Of a DNA stretch of 64,000 nt, positions 50,531 to 59,602 are shown piece after piece. Source of the stretch: Pseudomonas sp. BN102 (GTDB lineage Bacteria > Pseudomonadota > Gammaproteobacteria > Pseudomonadales > Pseudomonadaceae); NCBI RefSeq assembly GCF_029871245.1, contig NZ_SSON01000078.1, forward strand, positions 264,475 through 328,474, read 5' to 3'. A model generated the notes under the pieces. That model was not told the origin of the DNA and did no database searches. It worked only from the letters and a program-made list of their open reading frames with translations. The first letter of the stretch is position 1, and each line of letters begins with the position of its first letter. The position numbers and the translations under genes are program-made.

Positions 50531-51253
50531 ATGACTTCGAACCACCCCGCCTGCTGCAGTGCCTTCGATGCCACCTGGCCTTTCGCCGAAATCTTGCCAG
50601 GCGTGCTGATGCGTTCCTGCCGCTTCGATCCGGCACAGCTCGCCGCCGACGATTTCCCCCGTTGCGCCATCCCGGCGCCCGCCAATATCCGGCGCTCCGT
50701 GGCCAAGCGCCAGGCGGAATTCCTTGCCGGTCGCCTCTGCGCCCGCGCCGCCCTCCTTGCCCTCACCGGCCGCCCCGAGGTGCCCGCCCTGGGCGAAGAT
50801 CGCGCACCAATCTGGCCGACCGACATAACCGGCTCCATCAGCCACAGCCACGGTTTGGCCACCGCCCTGGTCGCCGACAGCAGGCAGTGGCGCGGCCTTG
50901 GCCTGGACCTGGAAGAGCCCCTCGCCGCTGATCGCGCCCTGCGCCTGGCGGAAGAGATCCTGACCCCAGCCGAGCTACAACGGCTAGATGGCCTCACACC
51001 TGAACGTCAGGCCGAGCGCATCACCCTGACCTTCTCCATCAAGGAAAGCCTGTTCAAGGCGCTCTATCCTCTGGTGCAGAAGCGCTTCTACTTTCACGAC
51101 GCCGAACTGCTGGACAGCGACGCCACCAGCGGACGCGCGCGCCTGCGGTTGTTGATCGAGCTGTCGGCGGAATGGACGGCGGGAAAGGAGCTGGATGGCC
51201 ACTTCTGCCATTTCCAGGAAAGGCTGCTGAGCCTGGTGGCGGTGCCGGCCTGA
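50531..51253 (+). CDS. EntD/PcpS-type 4'-phosphopantetheinyl transferase
   Basis: 240 aa. It moves phosphopantetheine from CoA to carrier proteins of fatty-acid, siderophore or polyketide synthesis. Motifs: K-R-Q-A-E-F-L-A-G-R near 58-67, G-S-I-S-H-S-H near 101-107, G-L-D-L-E near 123-127 and the F-S-I-K-E-S-L-F-K-A helix near 172-181. In P. aeruginosa one such enzyme (PcpS) serves both primary and secondary metabolism. Monocistronic. Confidence 0.9.
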   Translation: MTSNHPACCSAFDATWPFAEILPGVLMRSCRFDPAQLAADDFPRCAIPAPANIRRSVAKRQAEFLAGRLCARAALLALTGRPEVPALGEDRAPIWPTDITGSISHSHGLATALVADSRQWRGLGLDLEEPLAADRALRLAEEILTPAELQRLDGLTPERQAERITLTFSIKESLFKALYPLVQKRFYFHDAELLDSDATSGRARLRLLIELSAEWTAGKELDGHFCHFQERLLSLVAVPA

Positions 51254-51270
51254 GGCTCCCTTCTTTTGTT

Positions 51271-51468
51271 TGTGGGGGCGAATTCATTCGCTAAGGGCAG
51301 CGAAGCTGCCCCCAGGCCTATCAAGGCAGGCCTTCGGCCTGCTTAGCGAATAAATTCGCCCCCACAGAACAAACGCCCCTGTAGGTTGTGGCTGAGCTAC
51401 GCGAAGCCCAACGATACGAGGCACGGCATTCGGCCGCTGCGCCCCCCACATTAAAATCTCACCTACAG
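51271..51468. repeat. REP-like inverted pair plus a GTAGGTTG-type unit
   Basis: 51271-51366: arms GTGGGGGCGAATTCATTCGC and GCGAATAAATTCGCCCCCAC with inner hairpins. 51379-51468: a unit opening CTGTAGGTTGTGGCTGAGC, containing GAAGCCCAACG and closing CACCTACAG, the type also seen at 1042-1137. They fill the gap between convergent genes. Confidence 0.72.
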
Positions 51469-53079
51469 AGTCTCCGCCTCACTCTGCCGCCTTGGCCACA
51501 CCAGGCTGAACCTCGCCCCGCCCAAGGCCTCGCTGCGGCCGATCTGCGCGCGGCCGGCGTGCCAATAGATGATCCGCCGCACGATGGACAAGCCCAGCCC
51601 ATGCCCGCCGGAGGCGCGGGTGCGGCTGTCGTCCAGGCGCATGAAGGGCTTGAAGATCTTCTCCCACTGGCTTTCCGGCACGCCGGGGCCATCGTCCTCA
51701 ACGTCGATACGGCAACGCTTGTGGCCGATCTGGTAGTTCAGCTGGACCCGTGATTCGGCATGGCGCATCGCATTGCTCACCAGGTTCTGCAAGGCGCGGT
51801 GCAGGTAGCGCGGCTCCGCCTCCACCCAGGCGCCGTCACTGCCGACGTTCAGGCACCGGCCGCGCTCGATGCGCACGCTGGCACGCAGAGGCGAAAGCTC
51901 GGCGATCACCTGGTCGAACAGCGCGTCCAGGTCAACCCGCTGGAAATGCAGGGCCGGCGAGCCCTGCTCCAAGCGGGCGTAGGTCAGCATCTCGTCCACC
52001 AGCTTGTCCAGTTCCTGGATGTCGCCGTCCATGCCGTCCATGTACTTGCGTCGGGCCGTCTCGTTCTCCGCGTCGGCGATCATCTCCAGGCCGAAGCGCA
52101 GCCGCGCCACCGGGGTGCGCAGCTCGTGGGACACCGCGCGGATCAGCTCGCGCTGCAGGGTCAGCAGCCGTTGCAACTGCTCGGCCATGCCGTTGAAGGC
52201 TGCAGCCAGGCGCCCAACCGAGTCGGCGCCCTTGGCCGGCACCCGCGCATCCAGCTTGCCCTGGGCGATATCGGTGGCGGCGCTCTCCAGGCCCATCAGA
52301 CGATGTTCCAGCTGGCGCACCAGGAAGTAGACGGTGAGGCCGATCAGGGTCAGGCCGAGGAAGCCGATCAGCACCAGCATCTGCGGCGGATAGGGGTTCA
52401 TCTGGTGCAGCGGGCCCATCTCCAGTACCCAGGGCGTGTCCACCATGCCGGCGAATATGCGGATGGAATCGCCATCCTTGCCGAGCGCCATCACCGTATC
52501 GCCCTCGTCCACCCGGCGGCGCTGGTCGGCGTCCAGGTCGGCTTCCTTCAAGGGGATCAGCCGCAGGTCGAAGCCGAACTGCTTGTTCTCCTTGATGGAG
52601 GCAAGACGCTGCGGCTGCACATTGACCGGGAAGCGCACCAGCTCGTCCATCAACAGGTAGACGGTGGCTCTCGCCAGCTGCTCGCTGATCTGCTCCACCT
52701 CGCCCGTGAGCATCAACCGCTCGCCGACGCTGACCAGGCTGAAGACCCGTGCCGCATGGGGGCCGGTTTCCTCCACCAGCACCTGGCCGCGGGCCAGGCG
52801 GCTGCGCGCGCTGCTGTCCAGCCCCGAGCCTTCCATGGGCACCAGGTCTAGCGGGATGCCCAGCAGCCGTTCCCAGAGCACCACGGCGCGGCGGCGCTCC
52901 ACTTCATTCATGGGCTGAAGGTTGTCCGCCATCAGGCGGAAGGTGCCGCGGGCCAGGCTCTCGCGATACTGGTCGGAGCGCACCTGGTTGACCTGGTGGA
53001 TGGTGAACACGCCGAGCAGCGCCACCAGCACCAAGGTCACCAGCATGCCGCCATAGATACGCAGGAAGATCGAGTTCAT
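51463..53079 (-). CDS. Two-component sensor histidine kinase (RstB-like)
   Basis: 538 aa. Membrane helices near 8-30 and 235-257 flank a large periplasmic domain; HAMP near 258-310; H-box A-V-S-H-E-L-R-T-P-V near 325; N-box N-L-V-S-N-A near 430; D-D-G-P-G-V-P near 458 and G-H-G-L-G-L-S near 490. It works with the response regulator gene 102 bases upstream, as at PA1157-PA1158 in PAO1 (from memory). The signal is unknown. Confidence 0.9.
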   Translation of the reverse strand: MNSIFLRIYGGMLVTLVLVALLGVFTIHQVNQVRSDQYRESLARGTFRLMADNLQPMNEVERRRAVVLWERLLGIPLDLVPMEGSGLDSSARSRLARGQVLVEETGPHAARVFSLVSVGERLMLTGEVEQISEQLARATVYLLMDELVRFPVNVQPQRLASIKENKQFGFDLRLIPLKEADLDADQRRRVDEGDTVMALGKDGDSIRIFAGMVDTPWVLEMGPLHQMNPYPPQMLVLIGFLGLTLIGLTVYFLVRQLEHRLMGLESAATDIAQGKLDARVPAKGADSVGRLAAAFNGMAEQLQRLLTLQRELIRAVSHELRTPVARLRFGLEMIADAENETARRKYMDGMDGDIQELDKLVDEMLTYARLEQGSPALHFQRVDLDALFDQVIAELSPLRASVRIERGRCLNVGSDGAWVEAEPRYLHRALQNLVSNAMRHAESRVQLNYQIGHKRCRIDVEDDGPGVPESQWEKIFKPFMRLDDSRTRASGGHGLGLSIVRRIIYWHAGRAQIGRSEALGGARFSLVWPRRQSEAETL

Positions 53080-53102
53080 GCCAGTCGCTCAAAAATGGTA
53101 CT

Positions 53103-53170
53103 CGTAGGAGCGAGCTTGCTCGCGAAAGCCCCCGGCGCGGAGTCCTTCGCGAGCAAGCTCACTCCCACGA
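53103..53170. repeat. GTAGGAGCGAGC-type inverted repeat between regulator and kinase genes
   Basis: CGTAGGAGCGAGCTTGCTCG and GCGAGCAAGCTCACTCCCAC facing each other. It lies in the 102-base gap of a two-gene unit, where it could lower kinase expression relative to the regulator (inference). Confidence 0.72.
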
Positions 53171-53181
53171 AAAGCAGCAGT

Positions 53182-53910
53182 TCAGGCGAGCCCTTCGGCA
53201 GCCTCTTTTACAAATAGATAGCCCTTGCTGCGCACCGTCTTGATCAGGCGCGGGTGCATGGGGTCGTCTCCGATCTTCGGGCGGATGCGCGAGATGCGCA
53301 CGTCGATGGAACGGTCCTGGCCGTCGTACTCGATACCGCGCAGGGAATTGAAGATCTCTTCGCGGGACAGGATGCGTCCGGCGTTCACCGCCAGCAGCCA
53401 TAAAAGATCGAACTCGGCGCTGGTCAGCTCGATGCTGCGCTCGTTGAGCCAGGCCTCGCGCATGGCGTTGTCGATCACCAGCGGCCCGAACTCCAGCCGG
53501 CGCTGGTTCTCCACCACTGGCGTCTCGACCACCGCCTCGCTACGCCGCAACAGGGCACGGATGCGCGCCAGCAACACGCGCGGGCGCACCGGCTTGCACA
53601 CGTAGTCGTCGGCGCCCAGCTCCAGGCCCAGCACCTGGTCCATGTCGTCGGTGCGCGCGGTGAGCATCAGGATCGGCCCCTCGTAGCGGCCGCGCAGCTT
53701 GCGGCAGATGGACAGGCCGTCCTCGCCAGGCAGCATCAGGTCGAGCACGACCAGGTCCGGGCGCTCTTTGAGGATGCGCGCCACCGCCTGGCCGCCATCG
53801 GACTCGATGGCCACCTGCAGTCCGTTGCCTTCGAGGTATTCGCGCGTCAGATCGGCCAGCCGCTGATCATCTTCGACTATGAGAATTCGCCAGGCTTCTT
53901 GCTCCACCAC
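53182..53910 (-). CDS. OmpR-type response regulator (RstA-like)
   Basis: 242 aa. Receiver domain with E-D-D near 13-15, phospho-Asp in V-V-L-D-L-M-L-P near 57 and Lys in V-C-K-P-V near 106; DNA-binding winged helix with S-I-D-V-R-I-S-R-I-R-P-K near 200 and closing R-S-K-G-Y-L-F. It is divergent from nrdA across about 710 bases. Partner of the kinase encoded downstream. Confidence 0.92.
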   Translation of the reverse strand: MVEQEAWRILIVEDDQRLADLTREYLEGNGLQVAIESDGGQAVARILKERPDLVVLDLMLPGEDGLSICRKLRGRYEGPILMLTARTDDMDQVLGLELGADDYVCKPVRPRVLLARIRALLRRSEAVVETPVVENQRRLEFGPLVIDNAMREAWLNERSIELTSAEFDLLWLLAVNAGRILSREEIFNSLRGIEYDGQDRSIDVRISRIRPKIGDDPMHPRLIKTVRSKGYLFVKEAAEGLA

Positions 53911-54004
53911 GCACTCCCGCAGACAGCGTCAGGACCATCGAAAAAGGGCCCGCATTGTAGCAACGCGAAGCCGTTAGCACAGCGCATGCCACATACGAAC
54001 CAAA

Positions 54005-54020
54005 ACACTACATATTGTGT
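54005..54020. promoter_or_regulatory. NrdR-box-like palindrome
   Basis: ACACTACATATTGTGT closely matches the NrdR consensus ACACWATATATWGTGT. It lies 95 bases upstream of the response-regulator gene and about 180 bases upstream of the putative nrdA -35. NrdR usually binds two boxes about three helical turns apart; no second good box lies at that distance. Confidence 0.6.
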
Positions 54021-54151
54021 TAGCTTGCGACGCCCTCTGCAGCTTCGGCAAGGCCTGAAAATAGGCATTTCGGCGGCGACGAACGGCAGAGCCTAGAGCC
54101 ACCGGGGCTTTGCTCCCGTTACTCAAGAGTCACCCACAAATCACCCACAAC

Positions 54152-54160
54152 TTATCCACA
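54152..54160 (+). promoter_or_regulatory. DnaA box upstream of nrdA
   Basis: TTATCCACA is a perfect DnaA box, 22 bases before the putative -35 of nrdA. DnaA control of nrdAB is known in E. coli. Confidence 0.65.
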
Positions 54161-54423
54161 GGCTAGATGTTGTGGGTCGCCTTGCAATACCCCCAATAGC
54201 GCATTATCTTGTACCCCCATCGAGCCCAACCCCTACATATAGGGGTGAGGGCGTACCACCGGACACAATTAGAATCAAGCGCTCCAGGCTTTTTCAGAGC
54301 CCGACCACCGGTGCGTCACATGCGGTAAATCACCCACCATCCGCCATCCGCGAGTGGTGCCGGCCCAGGACACAAAGAAGCGTGACTGGGGGCCGGAAGC
54401 AGGTGTGGCGTGAACAGCGTCCA

Positions 54424-54439
54424 CCACTAGGTATTGTGT
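54424..54439. promoter_or_regulatory. Second, weaker NrdR-like box
   Basis: CCACTAGGTATTGTGT keeps the right half (TATTGTGT) and most of the left half of the NrdR consensus. It is 184 bases before the nrdA start codon, which may mean a second promoter lies nearer the gene. Confidence 0.4.
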
Positions 54440-54622
54440 TGTCACGGCGGATTTAACACCGTGGCGATTGACTTGTAGGGCCAGGAAGGCACTTGAGTCC
54501 TGTCCTTCAGCCTCGTAGCACCACGTTTTCGCGCCCGGCACCCAGCCGTGCGTATGACGTTGTGAAAAGGCAATGAAGGCGACTCGGGCGCCGTTACATA
54601 AATAGAGATCATGGAGTACCCC

Positions 54623-57502
54623 ATGCAGACCGACACCACTCGCGAGAACCCGCAGGCCGCAGCGCCCCAGGCCGCCGATTCCAACCAGGATCTGGCTGCC
54701 ACCGCGCCCGGCCAGCTGCGCGTGATCAAACGCAACGGCACCGTCGTCGCCTACACCGACGACAAGATCACCGTTGCCATCACCAAGGCGTTCCTCGCTG
54801 TGGAAGGCGGTACTGCCGCTGCTTCGTCGCGTATCCATGAAACCGTCGCACGCCTGACCGAGCAGGTCACCGCCACCTTCAAGCGTCGCATGCCTTCCGG
54901 CGGCACCATCCACATCGAAGAGATCCAGGACCAGGTCGAACTGGCCCTGATGCGCGCCGGCGAGCAGAAGGTCGCCCGCGACTACGTGATCTACCGCGAA
55001 TCGCGCGCCCAGGAGCGCTCCAAGCGCGTGGCCAGCGGCGAAGTGGCCCAGCCGCACCCGAGCATCCGCATCACCCGTGCCGACGGCAGCCTGCAGCCGC
55101 TCGACATGGGCCGCCTGAACACCATCATCAGCGAAGCCTGCGAAGGCCTGGCCGAAGTCGATGGCGACCTGATCCAGCGCGAAACCCTGAAGAACCTCTA
55201 CGACGGCGTGGCCGAGAAGGACGTCAACACCGCCCTGGTGATGACCGCCCGCACCCTGGTAGAGCGCGAGCCGAACTACTCCTACGTCACCGCCCGCCTG
55301 TTGATGGACACCCTGCGCGCCGAAGCCCTGGGCTTCCTCGGCGTTGCCGAGAGCGCCACTCACCACGAGATGGCCGACCTCTACGCCAAGGCCCTGCCGA
55401 CCTACGTGGAAAAGGGCGTCGAGTTCGAACTGATCGACCCGCAGCTGAAGACCTTCGACCTGGAAAAACTGGGCAAGGCCATCAACCACGAGCGTGACCA
55501 GCAGTTCACCTACCTCGGCCTGCAGACCCTGTACGACCGCTACTTCATCCACAAGGACGGCATCCGCTTCGAACTGCCGCAAGTCTTCTTCATGCGCGTG
55601 GCCATGGGCCTGGCCATCGAAGAGAAGCAGAAAGAAGAACGCGCCATCGAGTTCTACAACCTGCTGTCGTCCTTCGACTACATGAGCTCGACCCCGACCC
55701 TGTTCAACGCCGGCACCCTGCGTCCGCAGCTGTCGTCCTGCTACCTGACTACCGTGCCGGACGACCTGTCGGGCATCTACAGCGCGATCCACGACAACGC
55801 CATGCTGTCGAAATTCGCCGGTGGCCTGGGCAACGACTGGACTCCGGTACGTGCACTGGGTTCCTACATCAAGGGCACCAACGGCAAGTCCCAGGGCGTC
55901 GTCCCCTTCCTGAAAGTGGTGAACGACACCGCGGTGGCTGTGAACCAGGGTGGCAAGCGCAAGGGCGCCGTCTGCGCGTACCTCGAAACCTGGCACATGG
56001 ACATCGAAGAGTTCATCGAGCTGCGCAAGAACACCGGTGACGACCGCCGCCGCACCCACGACATGAACACCGCGAACTGGATTCCGGACCTGTTCATGAA
56101 GCGCGTGTTCGACGATGGCCAGTGGACCCTGTTCTCGCCCTCCGAAGTACCGGACCTGCACGACCTGACCGGCAAGGCCTTCGAAGAGCGCTACGAGTAC
56201 TACGAAGCCATGGCCGGCTACGGCAAGATCAAGCTGCACAAGACCATCGCCGCCAAGGACCTGTGGCGCAAGATGCTCTCCATGCTGTTCGAGACCGGCC
56301 ACCCGTGGCTGACCTTCAAGGACCCGTGCAACCTGCGCAGCCCGCAGCAGCACGTGGGCGTGGTCCACAGCTCGAACCTGTGCACCGAGATCACCCTGAA
56401 CACCAACAAGGACGAGATCGCAGTCTGCAACCTGGGCTCGATCAACCTGGTCAACCACATAGTCGACGGCAAGCTGGACACCGCCAAGCTCGAGAAGACC
56501 GTCAAGACCGCCGTTCGCATGCTCGATAACGTTATCGACATCAACTACTACTCGGTTCCGCAGGCTCGCAATTCGAACCTCAAGCACCGTCCGGTCGGCC
56601 TTGGCATCATGGGCTTCCAGGACGCCCTGTACCTGCAGCACATCGCCTACGGCTCCGACGCGGCCATCGAGTTCGCCGACAAGTCCATGGAAGCCGTGAG
56701 CTACTACGCCATCCAGGCTTCCTGCGACCTGGCCGACGAGCGCGGCTCCTACGAGACCTTCGACGGCTCGCTGTGGTCCAAGGGCATCCTGCCGCTGGAC
56801 TCCCAGCAGATCCTCATCGAGGCCCGTGGCCAGAAGTACATCGACGTCGACCTGACCGAGTCCCTGGACTGGGCCCCGGTGCGCGAGCGCGTACAGAAAG
56901 GTATTCGTAACTCGAACATCATGGCCATTGCGCCGACCGCGACCATCGCCAACATCACCGGCGTATCGCAGTCCATCGAGCCGACCTACCAGAACCTCTA
57001 CGTGAAGTCGAACCTCTCCGGCGAGTTCACCGTGATCAACCCCTACCTGGTACGCGACCTCAAGGCCCGCGGCCTGTGGGACCCGGTCATGGTCAACGAC
57101 CTGAAGTACTACGACGGCTCCGTGCAGCAGATCGAGCGCATCCCGCAAGACCTGAAAGACCTGTACGCCACCGCCTTCGAAGTCGAGACCAAGTGGATCG
57201 TCGACGCCGCCAGCCGCCGCCAGAAGTGGATCGACCAGGCCCAGTCCCTGAACCTCTACATCGCCGGCGCCTCGGGCAAGAAGCTGGACGTGACCTACCG
57301 CATGGCCTGGTACCGTGGCCTGAAAACCACCTACTACCTCCGTGCCCTGGCCGCCACCAGCACCGAGAAGTCGACTATCAACACCGGCAAGCTCAACGCC
57401 GTGTCCGCTGCCATCGACGAAAGCCTGCAAGCCGCTCCGGCACCGGCTCCGGTCCCGAAGGCCTGCTCGATCGACAACCCCGACTGCGAAGCGTGCCAAT
57501 AA
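54623..57502 (+). CDS. nrdA: Class Ia ribonucleotide reductase, alpha subunit
   Basis: 959 aa. Reduces ribonucleoside diphosphates with the radical from NrdB. Two ATP-cone domains: V-I-K-R-N-G near 34 and I-R-I-T-R-A-D-G near 143, the duplicated arrangement known from P. aeruginosa. Active-site features: S-S-C-Y-L near 372, N-L-C-T-E near 590-595 (the N-x-C-x-E radical site), and the C-terminal C-E-A-C-Q redox pair. Start at 54623 with GGAG 6 bases upstream; an ATG 4 codons earlier is possible. Confidence 0.95.
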   Translation: MQTDTTRENPQAAAPQAADSNQDLAATAPGQLRVIKRNGTVVAYTDDKITVAITKAFLAVEGGTAAASSRIHETVARLTEQVTATFKRRMPSGGTIHIEEIQDQVELALMRAGEQKVARDYVIYRESRAQERSKRVASGEVAQPHPSIRITRADGSLQPLDMGRLNTIISEACEGLAEVDGDLIQRETLKNLYDGVAEKDVNTALVMTARTLVEREPNYSYVTARLLMDTLRAEALGFLGVAESATHHEMADLYAKALPTYVEKGVEFELIDPQLKTFDLEKLGKAINHERDQQFTYLGLQTLYDRYFIHKDGIRFELPQVFFMRVAMGLAIEEKQKEERAIEFYNLLSSFDYMSSTPTLFNAGTLRPQLSSCYLTTVPDDLSGIYSAIHDNAMLSKFAGGLGNDWTPVRALGSYIKGTNGKSQGVVPFLKVVNDTAVAVNQGGKRKGAVCAYLETWHMDIEEFIELRKNTGDDRRRTHDMNTANWIPDLFMKRVFDDGQWTLFSPSEVPDLHDLTGKAFEERYEYYEAMAGYGKIKLHKTIAAKDLWRKMLSMLFETGHPWLTFKDPCNLRSPQQHVGVVHSSNLCTEITLNTNKDEIAVCNLGSINLVNHIVDGKLDTAKLEKTVKTAVRMLDNVIDINYYSVPQARNSNLKHRPVGLGIMGFQDALYLQHIAYGSDAAIEFADKSMEAVSYYAIQASCDLADERGSYETFDGSLWSKGILPLDSQQILIEARGQKYIDVDLTESLDWAPVRERVQKGIRNSNIMAIAPTATIANITGVSQSIEPTYQNLYVKSNLSGEFTVINPYLVRDLKARGLWDPVMVNDLKYYDGSVQQIERIPQDLKDLYATAFEVETKWIVDAASRRQKWIDQAQSLNLYIAGASGKKLDVTYRMAWYRGLKTTYYLRALAATSTEKSTINTGKLNAVSAAIDESLQAAPAPAPVPKACSIDNPDCEACQ

Positions 57503-57842
57503 GCGCGCGTCGCTGAGCGGCGCCCGCGTTGTTGCCCGGCTGGCCGGCCCCCATCACGTACTGAAGTACGCTCAGGGGCTCCAGCCAACCGGGCGCCTAG
57601 CGGTCACTCGCCCAGCACCACGCTCGACCGATACACCGTCCCTCCCCTCTCCTCTTCAGGGAGAGGGGCCGGGGGAGAGGGCAAAGCGGTACCGAACACC
57701 AACAGCTCCGCCCACAGATCGGGCGAGCACAGGCCAGAGCAATTCACCGCCCTGTCCTGGATAAAACGCTTTTGCGTGCATCCACCCACGCACCCAAACA
57801 CCCAGGCCAGCACAGACCGGCCCGCCAAACCAGGAGAGGAAC
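57503..57842. other. nrdA-nrdB intergenic region with two hairpin repeats
   Basis: 340 bases, long for two subunit genes. 57534-57594 forms a long imperfect hairpin (outer GCCCGG / CCGGGC, inner GTACTGAAGTAC); 57641-57682 is a CCCTCTCCC-type repeat. GGAGAGG precedes the nrdB start. I see no coding frame. Confidence 0.65.
57641..57682. repeat. CCCTCTCCC-type repeat between nrdA and nrdB
   Basis: CTCCCCTCTCCTCTTCAGGG then AGAGGGGCCGGGGGAGAGGG: same family as 21161-21319 and 29481-29516, with an internal hairpin. Confidence 0.78.
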
Positions 57843-59090
57843 ATGCTCAGCTGGGACGAATTCGACAAAGAAGACCCCACCGAAGCCAAGGCAGCCCCCG
57901 CCGTTGCCCAGGCCGCCGCCAAAGCCATCGACAAGCTCGACGACGAAGCCGCCGGCTCCGTTGAAGACGCCCGCGCCGTATCGGCCGACGACTCCGACGC
58001 CGTCGCCCGCGCCAAGAAAGCCCTGGACGCCCTCGACATCCAGGAAGGCCTGGACGACCTCGAAGGCTCCGCCGCGCGCGTGCAGGTTGGCGACAAGCAG
58101 ATGATCAACGCCCGTGCCGACCTCAACCAGCTCGTACCCTTCAAGTACGACTGGGCCTGGCAGAAGTACCTGGATGGCTGCGCCAACCACTGGATGCCCC
58201 AGGAAGTGAACATGAACGCCGACATTGCTCTGTGGAAGAGCAAGGACGGCCTCAGCGAAGACGAGCGCCGCATCGTGATGCGCAACCTCGGCTTCTTCTC
58301 CACCGCCGACTCCCTGGTTGCCAACAACCTGGTGCTGGCCGTGTACCGCCTGATCACCAACCCCGAATGCCGCCAGTACATCCTGCGCCAGGCCTTCGAA
58401 GAGGCGATCCACACCCACGCCTACCAGTACTGCATCGAGTCCCTGGGCATGGATGAAGGCGAAATCTTCAACATGTACCACGAGATTCCGAGCGTCGCGA
58501 AGAAAGCGTCCTGGGGCCTCAAATACACCCGCTCGATCTCCGACCCCGAGTTCAAGACCGGCACCCCGGAGACCGACCGCCAGTTCCTGCGTAACCTGAT
58601 CGCCTACTACTGCGTACTGGAAGGCATCTTCTTCTACTGCGGCTTCACCCAGATCCTCTCCATGGGCCGCCGCAACAAGATGACCGGCACCGCCGAGCAG
58701 TTCCAGTACATCCTGCGCGACGAATCCATGCACCTGAACTTCGGCATCGACGTGATCAACCAGATCAAGATCGAGAACCCGCACCTGTGGGATGCCCAGA
58801 TGAAGGACGAAGCGACCCAGATGATCCTCCAGGGCACCCAGCTCGAGATCGAATACGCACGCGACACCATGCCGCGCGGCGTACTGGGCATGAACGCCGC
58901 GATGATGGAGGACTACCTCAAGTTCATCGCCAACCGCCGACTGACCCAGATCGGCCTGAAAGAGGAATACCCGGGCGCCACCAACCCGTTCCCGTGGATG
59001 TCCGAAATCATGGACCTGAAGAAGGAAAAGAACTTCTTCGAGACGCGAGTTATTGAGTACCAAACTGGCGGTGCGCTGAGCTGGGATTGA
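57843..59090 (+). CDS. nrdB: Class Ia ribonucleotide reductase, beta subunit
   Basis: 415 aa. Carries the diiron-tyrosyl radical centre: metal ligands in the E-E-A-I-H-T-H segment near 185-191 and in R-D-E-S-M-H near 291-296, with the radical Tyr in T-H-A-Y-Q-Y-C near 190-196. An Ala/Asp-rich extension of about 75 residues precedes the core. It follows nrdA across a repeat-filled gap and is probably cotranscribed. Confidence 0.95.
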   Translation: MLSWDEFDKEDPTEAKAAPAVAQAAAKAIDKLDDEAAGSVEDARAVSADDSDAVARAKKALDALDIQEGLDDLEGSAARVQVGDKQMINARADLNQLVPFKYDWAWQKYLDGCANHWMPQEVNMNADIALWKSKDGLSEDERRIVMRNLGFFSTADSLVANNLVLAVYRLITNPECRQYILRQAFEEAIHTHAYQYCIESLGMDEGEIFNMYHEIPSVAKKASWGLKYTRSISDPEFKTGTPETDRQFLRNLIAYYCVLEGIFFYCGFTQILSMGRRNKMTGTAEQFQYILRDESMHLNFGIDVINQIKIENPHLWDAQMKDEATQMILQGTQLEIEYARDTMPRGVLGMNAAMMEDYLKFIANRRLTQIGLKEEYPGATNPFPWMSEIMDLKKEKNFFETRVIEYQTGGALSWD

Positions 59091-59436
59091 TTCCGGGTCA
59101 CGTAGTTTTTCAACAAGCACTGAAACTTTTTCACTGAATGTTGAAACGGATGCACCGATACGGTGCAGAGCCGCAGCCTGGGGAGGCTGCGGCGCTGGCC
59201 ATCCACGGATGGCGTTAGCAGCACGGGCAAGACCATAGGACCCCAGGGGCTCTGGGCCACAGGAGTAACAAGAAGGGAGCTACATTGGGGATGGCGCAAG
59301 GAAGCGCCTGTTCATCCCTGAAGTCCTGCAAATATCAAACGCCACTTCGGGTGCCATTGTGTATTCGAATAGCCAAGAAGCTGTAACAGCAGGTTCTGGC
59401 TAAATCAGCCACTCATGTGCGTCCGCTTTCGGCCCA

Positions 59437-59491
59437 GGCCGAGTGAAAACAAGGAAGCTCTGGTTCCAGAGTTCCCTGTTTTCACTCGGCC
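59437..59491. repeat. Long inverted repeat, arms of 27 and 26 bases with a 2-base loop
   Basis: The left arm starts GGCCGAGTGAAAACAAGGAA and the right arm ends GTTTTCACTCGGCC; they pair over their full length with one bulge and two mismatches. It is too long for an ordinary terminator and has no T run. It could be a recombination remnant, a fused pair of IS ends, or an RNA hairpin. Confidence 0.7.
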
Positions 59492-59573
59492 TTAACCCGA
59501 AGCTGACTTTGACGATCTGGTTTACGCGCTTACCCTCTATCCATTTCGGGAGGTGCGGCAACAAATAGCGAAA

Positions 59574-59602
59574 CGCCCCCCTGACCAAAGTGTCAGGGGG
59601 CA
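59574..59602 (-). terminator. Terminator of the LLM monooxygenase gene
   Basis: On the minus strand GCCCCCTGACA..GTCAGGGGGGC followed by GTTTCG: a strong stem, weak T run, 30 bases after the stop codon at 59632. Confidence 0.65.

Larger units (their letters stand above)
53911..54622. other. Long regulatory region upstream of nrdA
   Basis: 712 bases without a gene. It contains an NrdR-box-like palindrome (54005-54020), a DnaA box (54152-54160) with two CACCCACAA repeats before it, a promoter candidate TTGCAA-N17-TATCTT (54182-54210), a small hairpin ACCCCTACATATAGGGGT (54229-54246), and a second NrdR-like box (54424-54439). If that promoter is used the nrdA message has a leader of about 400 nt. 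Confidence 0.6.

Noticed and set aside
1001-53170. CRISPR array from the recurring palindromic units
   Set aside because: The repeats are dispersed, differ in length and orientation, and lack regular spacers or cas genes.
54152-54160. Chromosome origin because of the DnaA box
   Set aside because: Only one good box, no AT-rich unwinding region and no dnaA/dnaN/gyrB context; it fits gene regulation of nrdA better.
54275-57499. 1074-codon frame on the minus strand over nrdA
   Set aside because: It is the exact antisense of nrdA, a common artefact of strong codon bias in GC-rich genes; the composition (Val/Gly/His-rich) is not protein-like.
57744-59120. 458-codon antisense frame over nrdB
   Set aside because: Same artefact as over nrdA; no ribosome site and no domain.
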